This document shows, in pieces, positions 5,881-6,604 of a stretch of DNA of 6,604 nt (positions within the stretch are counted from its first letter, which is position 1; each line of letters begins with the position of its first letter). This DNA comes from Chloroflexota bacterium. Lineage in GTDB: Bacteria > Chloroflexota > Dehalococcoidia > DSTF01 > JACRBR01. Made by a program: the position numbers and the translations under genes. The notes under the pieces are model-generated. The model saw nothing but the letters and a program-made list of their open reading frames with translations, did not search any database and was not told the DNA's origin. Location: assembly GCA_021813085.1 (NCBI GenBank), contig JAKAMA010000141.1, positions 1 through 6,604 of the forward strand, read 5' to 3'.

Positions 5881-5886
5881 CGGGCG

Positions 5887-5924
5887 TCTGGCCGCCCCGT
5901 AGGGCCGGCCCCATCTGGCCGCCC
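5887..5924. repeat. 11-bp direct repeat in the intergenic region
   Basis: TCTGGCCGCCC occurs at 5887-5897 and again at 5914-5924, 27 bases apart. No gene covers it. It may be a pair of binding sites or a chance repeat in GC-rich DNA. Confidence 0.3.
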
Positions 5925-6093
5925 GGTTCGAGGATGTAGCTGGCCGCGGAGGGCGCACCGGGCCTTGTGCCCTGCTCCGCGCCACGCTCCACTGCGAGAT
6001 CCGCCACCCTTCGCCTACGATCGCCACGTGCAGCAGCCGCACCGCAGCCCCGCTACCAGCATCCGCACGCCCGCGCACCGTCTCCGGCAGAAA

Positions 6094-6130
6094 TTGATTG
6101 TCTTGTGCCAGAACAATCAACGTCAATCAA
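6094..6130. promoter_or_regulatory. three phased TTGATTG/CAATCAA sites, possible operator cluster
   Basis: TTGATTG at 6094-6100 is inverted relative to CAATCAA at 6114-6120 and 6124-6130. Start-to-start distances are 20 and 10 bases, about two turns and one turn of the helix, so all three face the same side. The first two extend to an eight-base perfect inverted repeat (TTGATTGT / ACAATCAA). The patch is AT-rich, with 14 G or C in the 40 bases 6091-6130, inside GC-rich DNA. A transcription factor site controlling one or both flanking genes is plausible. Which factor is unknown. Confidence 0.45.
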
Positions 6131-6317
6131 ACACGGACGGACGCGCAGATTCGGTTCCGGCATCGCCGCCGCCGTCCCGGATTCGTCCCTCCCGCCTCCA
6201 GGGACAACGCGCGAACTACAAGATGCAATCAGACGCCTGCGGTGCGCGGCGGAGGCACGGTCCTGTTCGCCTCTGTCCCTCACCCCGGCCTGCGACCCAC
6301 CCCACTCGTCCGCTCCC

Positions 6318-6347
6318 TTGCCCCTCCCCCGCTCCCGGTGCTACGTT
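6318..6347 (+). promoter_or_regulatory. weak candidate promoter for the monooxygenase gene
   Basis: TTGCCC (6318-6323, 4 of 6 to the -35 consensus) and TACGTT (6342-6347, 3 of 6) are 18 bases apart, and TG one base before the -10 gives an extended -10 element. It would start transcription near 6354, about 20 bases before the ATG. Base matches are modest, so this is tentative. Confidence 0.3.
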
Positions 6348-6373
6348 CGCATCCCGACGATCGGAGGTGGGCG

Positions 6374-6604
6374 ATGAAGTTCGGCATCTTCTACGAGCTC
6401 TCCGTGCCCCGGCCCTGGGGGCCGGAGTCCGAGCGCACCGTCTACATGAACGCGCTCGAACAGGTGCGCCTCGCCGATGAGCTGGGCTTCGACCAGGTCT
6501 GGTGCGTCGAGCACCACTTCCTCGAGGAGTACTCGCACTCATCGGCGCCCGAGCTGTTCCTCACCGCCTGCGCCATGCTGACCACGCGCATCCGCGTCGG
6601 CCAC
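6374..6604 (+). CDS. luciferase-like (LLM class) flavin-dependent monooxygenase, N-terminal part
   Basis: The first 77 codons are present and the gene runs off the right edge. The family is usually around 300-400 aa. The sequence begins MKFGIFYEL, the first strand of the TIM-barrel fold. It continues with a helix (NALEQVRLADELGFDQVW) and the signature VEHHFLEEYSHSSAPELFL, then a helix and strand ending TTRIRVGH. These are hallmarks of the bacterial luciferase family, which uses reduced FMN or F420 with O2 (or hydride transfer in F420 members) on diverse organic substrates. Cofactor and substrate cannot be told from this piece. The start is well supported: GGAGG (6363-6367) lies six bases before the ATG at 6374. 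It is transcribed away from the 179-aa gene across about 580 bases of non-coding DNA. Confidence 0.92.
   Translation, partial: MKFGIFYELSVPRPWGPESERTVYMNALEQVRLADELGFDQVWCVEHHFLEEYSHSSAPELFLTACAMLTTRIRVGH

Larger units (their letters stand above)
5881..6373. other. long intergenic region without a convincing gene
   Basis: Several short open frames exist on both strands, but all are rich in Arg, Pro, Ala and Ser and overlap one another. None has a clear ribosome site or recognisable motif. I found no tRNA fold. The stretch holds the direct repeat at 5887-5924, an AT-rich patch with repeated heptamers at 6094-6130, a short inverted repeat GTCCCT/AGGGAC at 6185-6190 and 6200-6205, and the probable start region of the rightward monooxygenase gene. 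It separates two divergently transcribed genes and most likely carries their control signals. Confidence 0.5.

Noticed and set aside
5918..5945. tRNA-like GGTTCGA motif
   Set aside because: The flanking bases do not form a T-arm stem, and no acceptor or anticodon arm can be drawn around it.
5734..6480. 248-residue + strand frame across the intergenic region
   Set aside because: It overlaps the well-supported 179-aa gene and the monooxygenase start in the wrong frame, is rich in Arg, Pro and Ser, and has no recognisable domain.
1..6604. CRISPR array, insertion sequence with terminal repeats, or transposase
   Set aside because: No regularly spaced repeats, no transposase motifs and no paired terminal inverted repeats with target duplications were found.

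Overview
The window is high-GC DNA (49 of 60 bases are G or C in 3901-3960). It looks like a chromosome or metagenome piece from a GC-rich bacterium. The glucoamylase type, the luciferase-like monooxygenase and the style of the RHS core fragment suggest Chloroflexota, or possibly an actinobacterium. That placement rests on remembered family resemblance and is not proven by the sequence.

Left third (1-1211, + strand): a decayed RHS / polymorphic-toxin locus. It holds the tail of an unidentified protein (ending 341), and a small two-helix membrane protein whose start overlaps that tail's stop (335-580). A short GC-rich piece of RHS core follows (about 692-942), broken off before the usual end of the core. 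Next come about ten residues of a lost toxin tail, whose stop overlaps the GTG start of a small immunity-like gene (965-1211). That gene reads cleanly only if one base is removed near 1070-1078. Sampled base composition alternates between GC-rich core (77% in 841-900) and poorer tail or immunity DNA (52-53% in 181-240 and 1081-1140), as expected for exchangeable C-terminal cassettes.

Middle (1313-5792, - strand): three ordinary genes read leftward. First is a 179-aa conserved protein of unknown function with a good promoter. Then comes prolyl-tRNA synthetase (proS), and 53 bases downstream a cytoplasmic GH15 glucoamylase-type enzyme. proS and GH15 are probably cotranscribed. The GH15 gene converges on the RHS debris.

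Right end (5793-6604): a roughly 580-base divergent intergenic region. It contains the promoter of the 179-aa gene, an AT-rich patch with three phased TTGATTG/CAATCAA sites, and the start of a luciferase-like flavin-dependent monooxygenase that runs off the window. The most unusual content is the RHS cassette debris with its frameshifted immunity-like gene, followed by the phased heptamer cluster.
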